A DNA stretch of 64,000 nt. Origin: Bacteroides fragilis NCTC 9343. GTDB lineage: Bacteria > Bacteroidota > Bacteroidia > Bacteroidales > Bacteroidaceae. Below the pieces are notes generated by a model. The model searched no databases. It saw only the letters and a list, made by a program, of their open reading frames with translations, and was not told where the DNA came from. Of the stretch, positions 44,418 to 53,370 are shown in pieces; position 1 is the first letter of the stretch, and every line of letters begins with the position of its first letter. Location of the stretch: NCBI RefSeq assembly GCF_000025985.1, contig NC_003228.3, forward strand, positions 3,286,001 through 3,350,000. Reading direction: 5' to 3'. A program made the position numbers and the translations under genes.

Positions 44418-44516
44418 TTTCACCACAGGTTACACGGATTTTCACAGGACTTTTAATCTTAAAGACCACCGGGATTAATCATTAATCGGTGGTGATCGGT
44501 ATAATCGGTGGTGAAT
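44418..44516. repeat. Dispersed imperfect hairpin, copy C (inside fimbrial operon)
   Basis: The left arm TTCACCACAGGTTACACGG and the right arm TATAATCGGTGGTGAA form an imperfect long hairpin with an extra partial GGTGG repeat on the right. It sits between the last two fimbrial genes. Confidence 0.65.
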
Positions 44517-44518
44517 TC

Positions 44519-45565
44519 TTATTTATCCATTACTACATTCTCCGTCCACGAACGGTTTTGCCAGGTCAGCACAGTGACGCCATTACTGATCTTCACCGTA
44601 GCCGTATAGTTGTACGAATGCCCTGCTGTCAGATACAAACCGGTGAGCAACATCTGATACTGAGTGGGGTTACCGTTCACCTTCAGGTTCAGCAACACAC
44701 TGATAGAGTGAGAGCGTGCGTCTGTGGGCAATACGCCGGTATGCGCCACCAGGCTGTTATCGGCATTTCGGGTGGCCTGTGTGATACGTACCGATGCACT
44801 CTGATCCCCCACTTTCACAGGCAGCACATCTCCATTTACCCAGTCGAAGCTGGTCGTATTGTCCAGTGGCTGCTGAATACCGCTGATTTCGATTCCTTCG
44901 GCAAGCATCTCCAAGGTGTGCACCCCTTCACCCGCCCTGACAGTAAACTGCATCCGCGCTGTCTGGTTGATGATGGGGGGCAGATACAGTGTCTGGACAT
45001 TGTTCAATGTACCCCCTTCATCAATTTTCGTAATGGTCACTGCCGTCATGGCTGTTTGCGTATACCGGTCGTCGGTCGCAAGCAGGTATTCTCCGTTACC
45101 GATATTGACAAACCCCTTTGAGTTTAAGGCCTTGGCAGGTGACAGGATTCTGAAGTAATAAGTACCCGCCTTCATATAAAGAGGAGTGCTGCTTGAAGAT
45201 ATTACCGCTCCGTTGTCGTCTACCTCACAGGGATAGAGCAGACTGCTGCCTGACGTACCGGCGTTACGTACCAGATAAGCTTTGGAATACTCCTCCAATA
45301 GATTCTTGGCATCATCATATACCACCAGGCGTATCGTACTCCCGTCTTCCAGCAGAAAAATCGGTCTATCTTTCAACGTTTCGCCATCCGGTGTCGCCCC
45401 ACGGGTCTGGGCCGAAGGAGAAATTGAAGGATAATATCCACCGGCAACGGGATCAATCCGTACCCGATCCTCCATATCTTCTTCGGGAGAGCCAGCGGCA
45501 CATGCCGTACAAAGCAGAGCCATGATTACATACGAGCAACTTTTATAAACGATCATTCTTTTCAT
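44519..45565 (-). CDS. Fimbrillin family lipoprotein
   Basis: 348 residues. The signal ends in ALLCTACAAG (lipobox). TRGATPDGE near residue 55 is a likely protease-processing Arg. The body has IRLVVYDDAKNLLEEYSKAY, YMKAGTYYFRILSPAKALNS, QYQMLLTGLYLTAGHSYNYT and the C-terminal strand VLTWQNRSWTENVVMDK, a pattern of Bacteroides Mfa-like/FimB-associated subunits. Accessory or tip pilin. 13 bases downstream of the previous gene. Confidence 0.8.
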   Translation of the reverse strand: MKRMIVYKSCSYVIMALLCTACAAGSPEEDMEDRVRIDPVAGGYYPSISPSAQTRGATPDGETLKDRPIFLLEDGSTIRLVVYDDAKNLLEEYSKAYLVRNAGTSGSSLLYPCEVDDNGAVISSSSTPLYMKAGTYYFRILSPAKALNSKGFVNIGNGEYLLATDDRYTQTAMTAVTITKIDEGGTLNNVQTLYLPPIINQTARMQFTVRAGEGVHTLEMLAEGIEISGIQQPLDNTTSFDWVNGDVLPVKVGDQSASVRITQATRNADNSLVAHTGVLPTDARSHSISVLLNLKVNGNPTQYQMLLTGLYLTAGHSYNYTATVKISNGVTVLTWQNRSWTENVVMDK

Positions 45566-45578
45566 ACATCATACTATT

Positions 45579-47702
45579 TTATTGTGAAGTGACATCCCGC
45601 ACACAACGAATGGAAACACCCGCAGCCCTTCCCATCTGATATAGCGCAAAATAGCGATGCCCGGTATTACCTATATATTTAAACGAAGCGCCATACATAT
45701 AGACACCGATAGGGGTAGACGTCGCATATACTACCTCAGCACCGGCATTATACAGTGCCGCTTGATCAGGATAAATATAACCGGAAATAGGAAGATTGAT
45801 AAAATCACTGGGATGCTCCCAGTCATAATCCGTATGACAGGTATTTATATTCAGATCATCATCCTTACCACACGGAAACCTCGCTATTGTGACATAAGCA
45901 CGATATCGCGTTCCATTAGCATCCGTTACAGACTGATTGTCCCCAACCATATTCAAAGCCCACATCAGGCGGTAAGCTTGTGGAGTTCCCTGGTACTTAA
46001 TGGCATAAATAATCCCATACGTACCCGTATTCGCATTTACCCGCTTACAGACATAAACTGTTTTAGCTCCTGTTTCCGGATCATTCTGAGAGGTTTCTTT
46101 CCAAGCCGTCCCGCTATGGCCGTTTATAAATGTCAAGTCGCCATATTTTTCTCCTATAGGCATAATCCCATCAAAATCTTTTTTAGTAGGTACACGCCAG
46201 CCCGTCGGACAGGGATCATTCTTTGTAGTCGCCCAATAAGTAGAGCTGATAGCAGCAGTATTATCCCAATCCCCACCGATCATAACGTAATTAAATGTCT
46301 TACTGGCATCTCCCGGATTAAGCGCTAAGGACGCCACCGCAGGCCGACTGACGGGAGCGTCGTTTTCATGTCCCACTACCTGTGGGTAAGGTCTTGCCCC
46401 TCCGTTTTGGTCAACACAACTTCTAGGTCTCAGATACTTCTTTCCGTCACTTCCCGTATACTCTACTGTTTTAGGCAAATAATACGGAATACTTCTTCCT
46501 AATTGATATACATATCCTCTGGCCCCTTCCCATCCTTCGGCCGTTGTCATATCCGCACTGGTAGCTCCGAGATTCCGGTCCATCCACATGACACCGTTAA
46601 AAGTCAGGGGCTGCCCCATATACTGCGAATCGTCATTATGTTCGATCCAATCATACCGGCGGGGGATGATGGTAATAATCTGTACGTCGCTATTAGTAAT
46701 CGTAATGGTAAGCATATACTCGTAATTGGGCAGGAAGCGGAAAGGTTCCGTCACAGTCTTACCGTTTTCATCCTTCCGGACCTCTCCATCATCTCCGACA
46801 ACCGGGACACGAATTTCATACGTATCCGTGCGGTCCGCACTGTTCGTCCCTTTCGTAGCTACTTTTATTTTAAGTCCCTCCGTGGTCCCGGAGAGAGTCG
46901 GGAATATCAGACATTCGGCAGCCGCACCGCCCGCCTGCCCATTCGTAGTTACCGGCAACACACTTTCCGTCACCGTTTGAGAGAACCCGCTACCGAGCAG
47001 CGTACGGTCACTTTTCCCTCCCGTATGGCTATATTCTCCGGTCGAGAGCAAGAGGCTGCCTTCACTGTAATCACTGACTGAGATCCCCTTCAGTTCGATA
47101 CCCGCCAACACATCGACACCCGTCGAACCATTCTCCGTTTTTTGCTTCACCACCTCAAACTTCAGCTTAGCCAACGTATGCTTGAATGGTAAGGTAATCA
47201 CTCCCGAATTGATGCCCGATTGCTTCGTCAGTACGGCACGGCGCAAGTCGGGCAACACTCCCCCGACATCGGCATGGATGCCGCAGGCCGGTACGCCATC
47301 TACTTCGGAGCCGCATACGGGCAAGGTCGTATTGCCGTATGTCAGCGCATAAAAGTCAAGGGTTCTGCCTTCAAAACGGTCCTCGTCGGCACCGGCACTC
47401 AGGTAGTCTATCTGATGGGTGCCGTCCGCAGCCACAGCCTCCGTGCCTTCCTGTCCATTCATTGTAGGAAGTTTCTTGTCCCATGCACCTCCCACAAGTC
47501 CGTACAGCCGGTATTTAGTGCCACCCGTAAAATGACTCACCGACACATCTCCCGCACGGGTGATGACCTGTTCTTCACTCGAGGAGAGTGTGAAACTGTC
47601 ACCACCCTGCACGGGCATATGTTCCTCTTCGGGAGTGCAGCCGGTAATCAGCGCAGCAGTCACGGCTGCGGTTGAAAGAAAGAATCGTTTTATCGTTTTC
47701 AT
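45579..47702 (-). CDS. Large fimbrillin-like protein with FISUMP-type C-terminal domain
   Basis: 707 residues from the ATG at 47702, which gives a clean lipoprotein signal (AAVTAALITGC). The N-terminal 360 residues are a Mfa-like fimbrillin module (TRAGDVSVSHFTGGTKYRLY, LPFKHTLAKLKFEVVKQ, FRFLPNYEYMLTITITNSDV). The C-terminal half has MWMDRNLGATSADM, CPTGWRVPTKKDFDGIMP and GVSIRCVRD, the marks of the FISUMP (Fibrobacter major paralogous) domain. This two-part build suits a tip adhesin: a pilin part for assembly and a ligand-binding head (inference). Confidence 0.82.
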   Translation of the reverse strand: MKTIKRFFLSTAAVTAALITGCTPEEEHMPVQGGDSFTLSSSEEQVITRAGDVSVSHFTGGTKYRLYGLVGGAWDKKLPTMNGQEGTEAVAADGTHQIDYLSAGADEDRFEGRTLDFYALTYGNTTLPVCGSEVDGVPACGIHADVGGVLPDLRRAVLTKQSGINSGVITLPFKHTLAKLKFEVVKQKTENGSTGVDVLAGIELKGISVSDYSEGSLLLSTGEYSHTGGKSDRTLLGSGFSQTVTESVLPVTTNGQAGGAAAECLIFPTLSGTTEGLKIKVATKGTNSADRTDTYEIRVPVVGDDGEVRKDENGKTVTEPFRFLPNYEYMLTITITNSDVQIITIIPRRYDWIEHNDDSQYMGQPLTFNGVMWMDRNLGATSADMTTAEGWEGARGYVYQLGRSIPYYLPKTVEYTGSDGKKYLRPRSCVDQNGGARPYPQVVGHENDAPVSRPAVASLALNPGDASKTFNYVMIGGDWDNTAAISSTYWATTKNDPCPTGWRVPTKKDFDGIMPIGEKYGDLTFINGHSGTAWKETSQNDPETGAKTVYVCKRVNANTGTYGIIYAIKYQGTPQAYRLMWALNMVGDNQSVTDANGTRYRAYVTIARFPCGKDDDLNINTCHTDYDWEHPSDFINLPISGYIYPDQAALYNAGAEVVYATSTPIGVYMYGASFKYIGNTGHRYFALYQMGRAAGVSIRCVRDVTSQ

Positions 47703-47736
47703 ATATTCAGCTCTTTTTATTAAATTCACCATTCAT

Positions 47737-48765
47737 CTATGGGCCCGGAGTCGGTTCCGGCACCACCACAGGGACAGTCATTTTTCCTCCGTCCTCCCAC
47801 TCCTTCTCTTCGCCTTCCAGCGTGAAAGAGTCGATATCAAATTTGAGGGTCGTTTCATACGATTCTCCGCCTTTCAGCTGAGTTGCCGGACTTCCAAACT
47901 GATCCATAAAGTTCAGGTTGCCATCCAAGATAGGAAAATTTGCGTTTCGCGCTCCGGTCGTAAAGTTTATATCCTTAGCCACATCCGCCGTCAACGTAAG
48001 CCCCGGTGTACCACCTGTTCCAGTGAGATCGGCCAGCAAATCAGCCGGGCTGCAAGGTGACAGATAAAACACGGCGACCTGCGTATCCTCCGTACTCAAT
48101 ATCTGTCCGGAATGATTGATAACCAAATCGGCGGCAGCCGGAGCCGCCAGATATTGTTTTGTCCCTGTATCCCATTTCACCCCTCCGCACACCAATCTTG
48201 CAGGCACGGTCAACTTAAGGTTCTTGACATACAGCTTGCCGACCGTGTTGTCCGTACGCCTCGCCTTGAGCACGATACGTACGGCAGCGTGTGCAAACTC
48301 CAATGCCCGTCCGAAAGGCTGCTTCCTGCTACCCGTAACCCCATTCGGAGTCACCAGTACATCGGTCAGCCCTGCTCTCGAAGACGGTAACGAATAGGTA
48401 GTATGACTGTCCGCCGTAGTCATCACAGAAGGGCAAAGCCCCATCACCACCACCCGGGAGTTATCAGCCGGATAATCCGTTTCCGTATTATAAGGTGCAT
48501 CGGCGTAATCACCGATCCCCCCTGCCGGAGTGGAGGTTTTATAAGGAGAGCCCAATGTCCCCGTACTGAAATCCGTCTCTTTCCAGAACAGCAGTAACGG
48601 AGTGCCTTCGCTGCCTGCCACCCCATCCGTACGGGTGAGAGCTACCTCCATGGGTATCTCCTGTTCGTACTCTCCTTCTCCGGATGCACACGAGGCAGAC
48701 AGCAGACACAGGCAAAGCAGCAGGCATGCCCGGCAGAATCTACTCTTTTTTTCTTCTTTATTCAT
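47737..48765 (-). CDS. Fimbrillin family lipoprotein
   Basis: 342 residues with the lipobox LLSASC. The first strands (IPMEVALTRTDGV) and LEFAHAAVRIVLKARRTDN, VGKLYVKNLKLTVPARL fit the Mfa-like fimbrillin fold. It ends in a Pro-rich tail (VVVPEPTPGP). Probably an accessory pilin that links the shaft to the large adhesin encoded next. Confidence 0.8.
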   Translation of the reverse strand: MNKEEKKSRFCRACLLLCLCLLSASCASGEGEYEQEIPMEVALTRTDGVAGSEGTPLLLFWKETDFSTGTLGSPYKTSTPAGGIGDYADAPYNTETDYPADNSRVVVMGLCPSVMTTADSHTTYSLPSSRAGLTDVLVTPNGVTGSRKQPFGRALEFAHAAVRIVLKARRTDNTVGKLYVKNLKLTVPARLVCGGVKWDTGTKQYLAAPAAADLVINHSGQILSTEDTQVAVFYLSPCSPADLLADLTGTGGTPGLTLTADVAKDINFTTGARNANFPILDGNLNFMDQFGSPATQLKGGESYETTLKFDIDSFTLEGEEKEWEDGGKMTVPVVVPEPTPGP

Positions 48766-48789
48766 AGTTGTATACTTTCTTTTTCAGCT

Positions 48790-48892
48790 TTCACCACAGA
48801 GTAACACAGAGTTCCACAGAGATGATTTTCTCTTCATATCTCATAAACAAGAGATTAAAACTCCGTGAGACTCTGTGTTACTCTGTGGTGAA
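48790..48892. repeat. Dispersed imperfect hairpin, copy D (inside fimbrial operon)
   Basis: The left arm CACCACAGAGTAACACAGAG and the right arm CTCTGTGTTACTCTGTGGTG are almost perfect complements over about 33 bases with an A/T-rich loop. It is nearly identical to copies E and G. Confidence 0.85.
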
Positions 48893-48910
48893 TCGTATTT
48901 ATTTTCCTTT

Positions 48911-50464
48911 CTACGTCGGCCTTACTATAATTTGATTACCGGAACTCGTCACCCAGTCCGTTACTTTCATCGTGGCACGCATCGGTTGCGGCAATGCGGC
49001 CGAAGGCAGGCTGAACCGGGTAATACGCAACAGATAATAACGGTTGCGCAAGATGCCGGAATCCGCACTGAAAGCGATTGTGCCGTCAGTAGCACTTGTG
49101 CCGTCTATATAAGTGTAATAATAGCCGATCCCGCCTTCGTAAGCGGTAAAATCAGTACGTTTCAGGGTACCCGCACCGATGGCGGCCTTCATGCCCGCAT
49201 AGCTGTAATAGTCACTCCCGTTGGTAAAGTAAGTGCCTGCCGCATGTGCTTCCGCATCGACAGGTGTCGTCGTTGCGGGCAAGTAAGTAGCGGCATCGGC
49301 GGGAGATGTCAGGGTTTGCGTGGTTCCGGCCCCGATAATAATCTGTTTGGGGACAAACTTCGCCGCTACCAGCAGATGGGTAGTCACCAGGCGGGGAATT
49401 TCCGCCTGAGTCGAATTAAGTGTTCCTGTCAGATCCAGTCCGCCCGCAAGAGAAGCGGTGGAAGTCGCAGTCGTGTTCTCCGGACAATACAGCCCACCGG
49501 TATAAGCACCGCTTTCCGGAGGAGTGGCTTTCGTCGCATTGAATTTGACCTCTTCATACGCTTCCGGAGCGATCCCTTCCGCCCATACACTGCCCAAAGT
49601 ACGGTAAACGAATTGCTGTTCAGCCACATCGGGTGCCGATACATAATTGCCGCCATCATCTTTAACCACATACGGATCTACTTCATGATTAGGATCTTTC
49701 CCATCCGGGGGCGCATTCAGATACACCTTCCGGTTGACTGTGTTGAGGGCATACCGCACATCCGACAAACGTATCCAGCCCGGATCGGCTGACGGACGAG
49801 CCGCATTACCGGACATCCGTACGTACGCTCCTCCGTCGTCTGTATAGGTATCGCACACCAACAGTACTTTGGCCACCACCCGTTCCAGTGTGATAGGCGA
49901 TGCCGTGAGATCCACGTTCACATCGGTGCCCGCACTGACCGTTACGGAAGTCCCGGCTTTTCCGGTCATGGCGATCCCCTCCGTCCCGCGGGCAAACTGC
50001 CGGATCACCTCGTCATACCCCGCCCCGGTGGCGGTATACAATCCCTTGCCTTCTGCCTGCCCGCAGATGGCATGCACCTGACCGGGCAACAGATTGGCCC
50101 CCACATAGACCTTCTTCTCTCCGGGAGTGGTCGGTATGCGCGCCTGATACACGTCCGCCGCGCTACTGGTCGTGCCATACACCACTTCGTACTGCACATC
50201 ATTCCAATCCTCCTTTCCACTCCCGTCGACCGACACCAGGAAAACGGCAACAGAAGAGATCTTCTCCTCCACCGTCGCATCCGCCTGTACCGCCGCCCGG
50301 GTAGTCTCCCCCACTACCCGTACCGAGAGCCGGACACACGCCGTCACCCGGTCCGCCCCTGCCGGAGGGGCAGGCATGCCGGCATCATCGGAGCATCCGC
50401 ATGCCCACAGGCAGAGCAGAAACCGAAAGAATATGATCCATATGCTGCCTTTACAGTTGTGCAT
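48911..50464 (-). CDS. Mfa1-like fimbrial subunit
   Basis: 517 residues. Lipobox region LWACGC, then a likely processing Arg (TTRAAVQ). ISSVAVFLVSVDGSG, KKVYVGANLLPGQVHAI, ITLERVVAKVLLV and a C-terminal MKVTDWVTSSGNQIIVRPT strand match Mfa1-type fimbria subunits. It overlaps the end of the Mfa2 gene by 14 bases. As the frame here is intact while the first Mfa1 gene is frameshifted, this copy could supply shaft subunit in this strain (inference). Confidence 0.82.
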   Translation of the reverse strand: MHNCKGSIWIIFFRFLLCLWACGCSDDAGMPAPPAGADRVTACVRLSVRVVGETTRAAVQADATVEEKISSVAVFLVSVDGSGKEDWNDVQYEVVYGTTSSAADVYQARIPTTPGEKKVYVGANLLPGQVHAICGQAEGKGLYTATGAGYDEVIRQFARGTEGIAMTGKAGTSVTVSAGTDVNVDLTASPITLERVVAKVLLVCDTYTDDGGAYVRMSGNAARPSADPGWIRLSDVRYALNTVNRKVYLNAPPDGKDPNHEVDPYVVKDDGGNYVSAPDVAEQQFVYRTLGSVWAEGIAPEAYEEVKFNATKATPPESGAYTGGLYCPENTTATSTASLAGGLDLTGTLNSTQAEIPRLVTTHLLVAAKFVPKQIIIGAGTTQTLTSPADAATYLPATTTPVDAEAHAAGTYFTNGSDYYSYAGMKAAIGAGTLKRTDFTAYEGGIGYYYTYIDGTSATDGTIAFSADSGILRNRYYLLRITRFSLPSAALPQPMRATMKVTDWVTSSGNQIIVRPT

Positions 50465-51503
50465 CGTTCAGTCTGATAATCCATCCGTTAATGTTCAGCG
50501 CCTCCAGCTTTCCCATCGGGGTAAGGTAGAAAATCACGTTGAACCGATCTTCGTAATCAAGGTAATCCTGGTCGCTGAGCTCCACACCGTTGCTCTCTTC
50601 AAACAGGGGGCGCGTCATCAGCAGATAACGCGTCAGGTCGACATCCACTACTTTCTGCCCCGAGACACGGTCCGTCACCACCAGACGGGCCTCCTGATCC
50701 GCCAGTAAGCGCAGTGTGTTCAAGCGGGCACGCGCCAGGCTGACTTCTCCCGTACGGGTGGCGGCCGGTTCCGTTTCGGAAGCGGACTCGGTATGATAGG
50801 CGGCATAAGTCACCCGGTCGCCCGTCATCACTTCGTTGTCGGCATTCATCCGGCCGTTATCCGCCAACAGCGTAAAGTCGTAATCATCGGCGTCCAGCCC
50901 CTGCCCCGACGTATCGTGCAAGGTAATGACGAACCGGTTGCTGTCCTTCAACATCGGCACGCTGACCGATGTCAGTTCCGAAGGCTGTATCCGGCTCAAC
51001 CGGAGATGACCGTACCACAAGTGCCCCAATTCGTCATCCTGACGTCCGTCTCCGTCACGTTCCAGCCGGAGGGTCAGCTCGTCACGGGTCGAACTGCCCG
51101 GTGTGAGTTGCGGCATCCGGTAATGCCGGTTGTCCCCTCCCGCCCAGAACACCAGTTCGTAAACGTCTCCGTCTTTATATTCCAGCGGCAGGGTAATGAT
51201 ATAATCGTTTTCAGTCAGCGATTGCCTGTTCTCTGTGTGCAGGCAGACAAACTGTCCCTGTGCGTCGAACACGTAAAGGGACAGTGTGTCGATCTCGTCG
51301 GTGATGACGCCTGTCCCGCTGTCAGGCTGTATCTGTGCATGCAATGCAGGCTGAAGACGAATACGGAAACCACTGGGACAGTCGCTACGGTCGTCCCCGG
51401 TCCACGAGCAGGCAGATAAGCCCGCCAACAACGAAAGCCACAAGAACGGCAGAAACCAACTGCCGGAATGGGAAAAACAGAAAGTCTGAAACTTATCGGA
51501 CAT
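50451..51503 (-). CDS. FimB/Mfa2 family fimbrial anchor lipoprotein
   Basis: 350 residues from the ATG at 51503, with a signal ending in LLAGLSACSW. DCPSGFRIRLQPALHAQI, IDTLSLYVFDAQGQFV, YELVFWAGGDNRHY, RDELTLRLERDG and DRFNVIFYLTPMGKLEALNI followed by GWIIRLNDAQL are the Mfa2/FimB pattern. Mfa2 anchors the fimbria in the outer membrane and limits its length. It follows the Mfa1 gene after a hairpin repeat. Confidence 0.88.
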   Translation of the reverse strand: MSDKFQTFCFSHSGSWFLPFLWLSLLAGLSACSWTGDDRSDCPSGFRIRLQPALHAQIQPDSGTGVITDEIDTLSLYVFDAQGQFVCLHTENRQSLTENDYIITLPLEYKDGDVYELVFWAGGDNRHYRMPQLTPGSSTRDELTLRLERDGDGRQDDELGHLWYGHLRLSRIQPSELTSVSVPMLKDSNRFVITLHDTSGQGLDADDYDFTLLADNGRMNADNEVMTGDRVTYAAYHTESASETEPAATRTGEVSLARARLNTLRLLADQEARLVVTDRVSGQKVVDVDLTRYLLMTRPLFEESNGVELSDQDYLDYEDRFNVIFYLTPMGKLEALNINGWIIRLNDAQL

Positions 51504-51534
51504 GGTTGGGAAAATTTTATGATTGAACGGGTGT

Positions 51535-51640
51535 TTCACCACAGAGTAACACAGAGTTCCACAGAGATCTTTTTCTCTTAAGATATCCTGATAAGCGAGA
51601 ACTTAAAACTCTGTGAGACTCAGTGTTACTCCGTGGTGAA
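51535..51640. repeat. Dispersed imperfect hairpin, copy E (between Mfa1 and Mfa2 genes)
   Basis: Left arm CACCACAGAGTAACACAGAG, right arm ending CACGGAGT-type complement (CTCAGTGTTACTCCGTGGTG). It differs from copy D mainly in the loop and two arm positions. Its place right after the major subunit gene is where a partial stop of transcription or an mRNA-processing site would favour shaft over anchor. Confidence 0.85.
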
Positions 51641-51682
51641 AACCCATCTCAAAGCAATTACTTTTTTAGAGAAAACAGTGGG

Positions 51683-53345
51683 TTAACGGCCCAATACGGC
51701 ACTATTCGTACGCACTACCCAAGGTTTGATACTTAACTTCACATTCAGCAATACGGTAGTCGGATCATCGGTTTCGGTATCGGTAATGATATTTTCGGTT
51801 ACACCGTCTTTGCCGACACCTTGAATACCGGTGACGGTTACTTGATAGACATTGTTGCGGACAATGCCGAACTCCATCACATCTTCTGCTGTATCTGCCG
51901 AGGGGAGATGTTTGATCCAATACGGATAATAACAAATGAACTTGCCATCGGTATTTCCTTTCTGGAAACACTGGACGTCGTTCTTTTTCAGGTCGGTAAG
52001 GGCACCGCTGGCCGAACTGGAAGTAGTTCCGTCTGCCAGTAATACACCGGCTTCTTTCAGCGCTTCAATATTTTTGTAGAAGATGCCGGAATGGTAGAAG
52101 ATTTCACCAATCGAACCAATTGTAGTAGTTTCTTCCACACCACCGCCCGAAGACTTTTTTTTGCATCATTTTACTCGGAGCAATCTCTGCTTTAAATACG
52201 ATGCCGGTTGTATATCCGTTCTTCTGTTTATCCTTCAGCATCGTGTTTTCATAGCAGTAAGCGGCGACTTTAGTTTCCACCGCCCCGGAAGAGTAGCCCG
52301 GCATATCCGTATAAGTTCCGGAAAAAGTGCCGAAAGACGACAAGCCAAATGCGCTTGATCCTTGCAGATACCAGTCGCCATAGCTATTGGCTAAAGCAGG
52401 TGTGGCAGTATAAGTTTTATTATACGTCTTCGGATCTGTCACATACGGCAATGTAACGCTTGAGTTACCATAATTTGCCTCAGTCAAAGGATTCGTTACA
52501 GTGCTTTCTTTATCCACATGACGGAAATAATATCCCTCTTTCCGTGCGTTGACTACATAATAGTTTTTTAGGGTGATATCCTTAATATTGTTGATCTGAG
52601 CTACTGTGGTAGAAAACGAAGTATATTTATTAGCAGTAGCAGCAGAAGACACACTGGTTCCTCCCGCAGTCACCGTAATCTTTCCCATCACACGCTCCAC
52701 TGTTGCCGCAATGGTCTGCTCCGGGTCTTTGGTTATCTTCTGGGCAATATAAGGAAGAGTATTCGAGTTATTACTGTTGGGAGAACGGCTCGCCATTACC
52801 AGTCCGTCACTCGGTACAGCAGCTATCACGCTCGTAGCGTCAGCCGTTGTCTTTACGAGAAAAGCAGCTTCGGTCAGAGTTCCCTTGTCACTGTCACCCA
52901 CCCCATTGACCGTACCGTTCACCACTATATAAATACGATAGTCTCCCGGGGTCAGGGCTGTTTTCTTACTGGTCCATACAATGGTCTTCTGGTCGGTAGT
53001 AGTAGTGGTGGTTTGCGTAAACTGGCTGATGGAAATAATCTCTGTCAATGTAGCAGTACCAAAGCTACTCGATGCTCCTCCCGGAAACAGATACAGATTG
53101 GCCTTCGTCACTTTGTATTCATCCTTTAAACCGATATCCATATTCGTATCGTCAGTATCCGCCGTCGGATCGGAGGCCCTTGTCTCCGCCACACCATTCG
53201 GTACGGCAATGGTCACTGTGGTATAAGCTCTCGCTTCTTCCGGATTCTCTCCGCCCGAAGCATCCGTATCGTCGGAACAGGCGGCCCAGGTTGTCAGCAA
53301 TAAAGCAGCCAACCCCATCATACTCATGTACTTTAGTTTTTTCAT
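51683..53345 (-). pseudogene. Mfa1 family major fimbrillin, frameshifted at an A8 tract
   Basis: The first 413 codons (start at 53345) give a lipoprotein signal (LLLTTWAACSDD), a processing Arg (VAETRASDPT) and a Mfa1 body (KANLYLFPGGA, GDYRIYIVVNGTVNGVG). They run into a stop at 52104 after MMQKKVFGRW. The second frame, open to 51683, carries the missing end (IGEIFYHSGIFYKNIEA, NNVYQVTVTGIQGVG, LSIKPWVVRTN). The switch lies at eight A (coding strand, 52162-52155); seven A would restore a single 553-residue protein. It is either a slippage-type phase switch, ordinary decay or a sequencing error. Confidence 0.85.
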
Positions 53346-53370
53346 TTCTTTTTTACGTTATGTGATACAT

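Noticed and set aside
48875-49792. Plus-strand frame of 305 codons inside the fimbrial operon
   Set aside because: Antisense to the Mfa1-like gene, which has lipobox and pilin motifs; the plus frame is rich in Arg/Cys/Ser as expected of a shadow.
51683-53345. Two separate genes in place of one frameshifted Mfa1 gene
   Set aside because: The second frame has no signal peptide and holds exactly the missing C-terminal half of the family; the break falls on an A8 tract.
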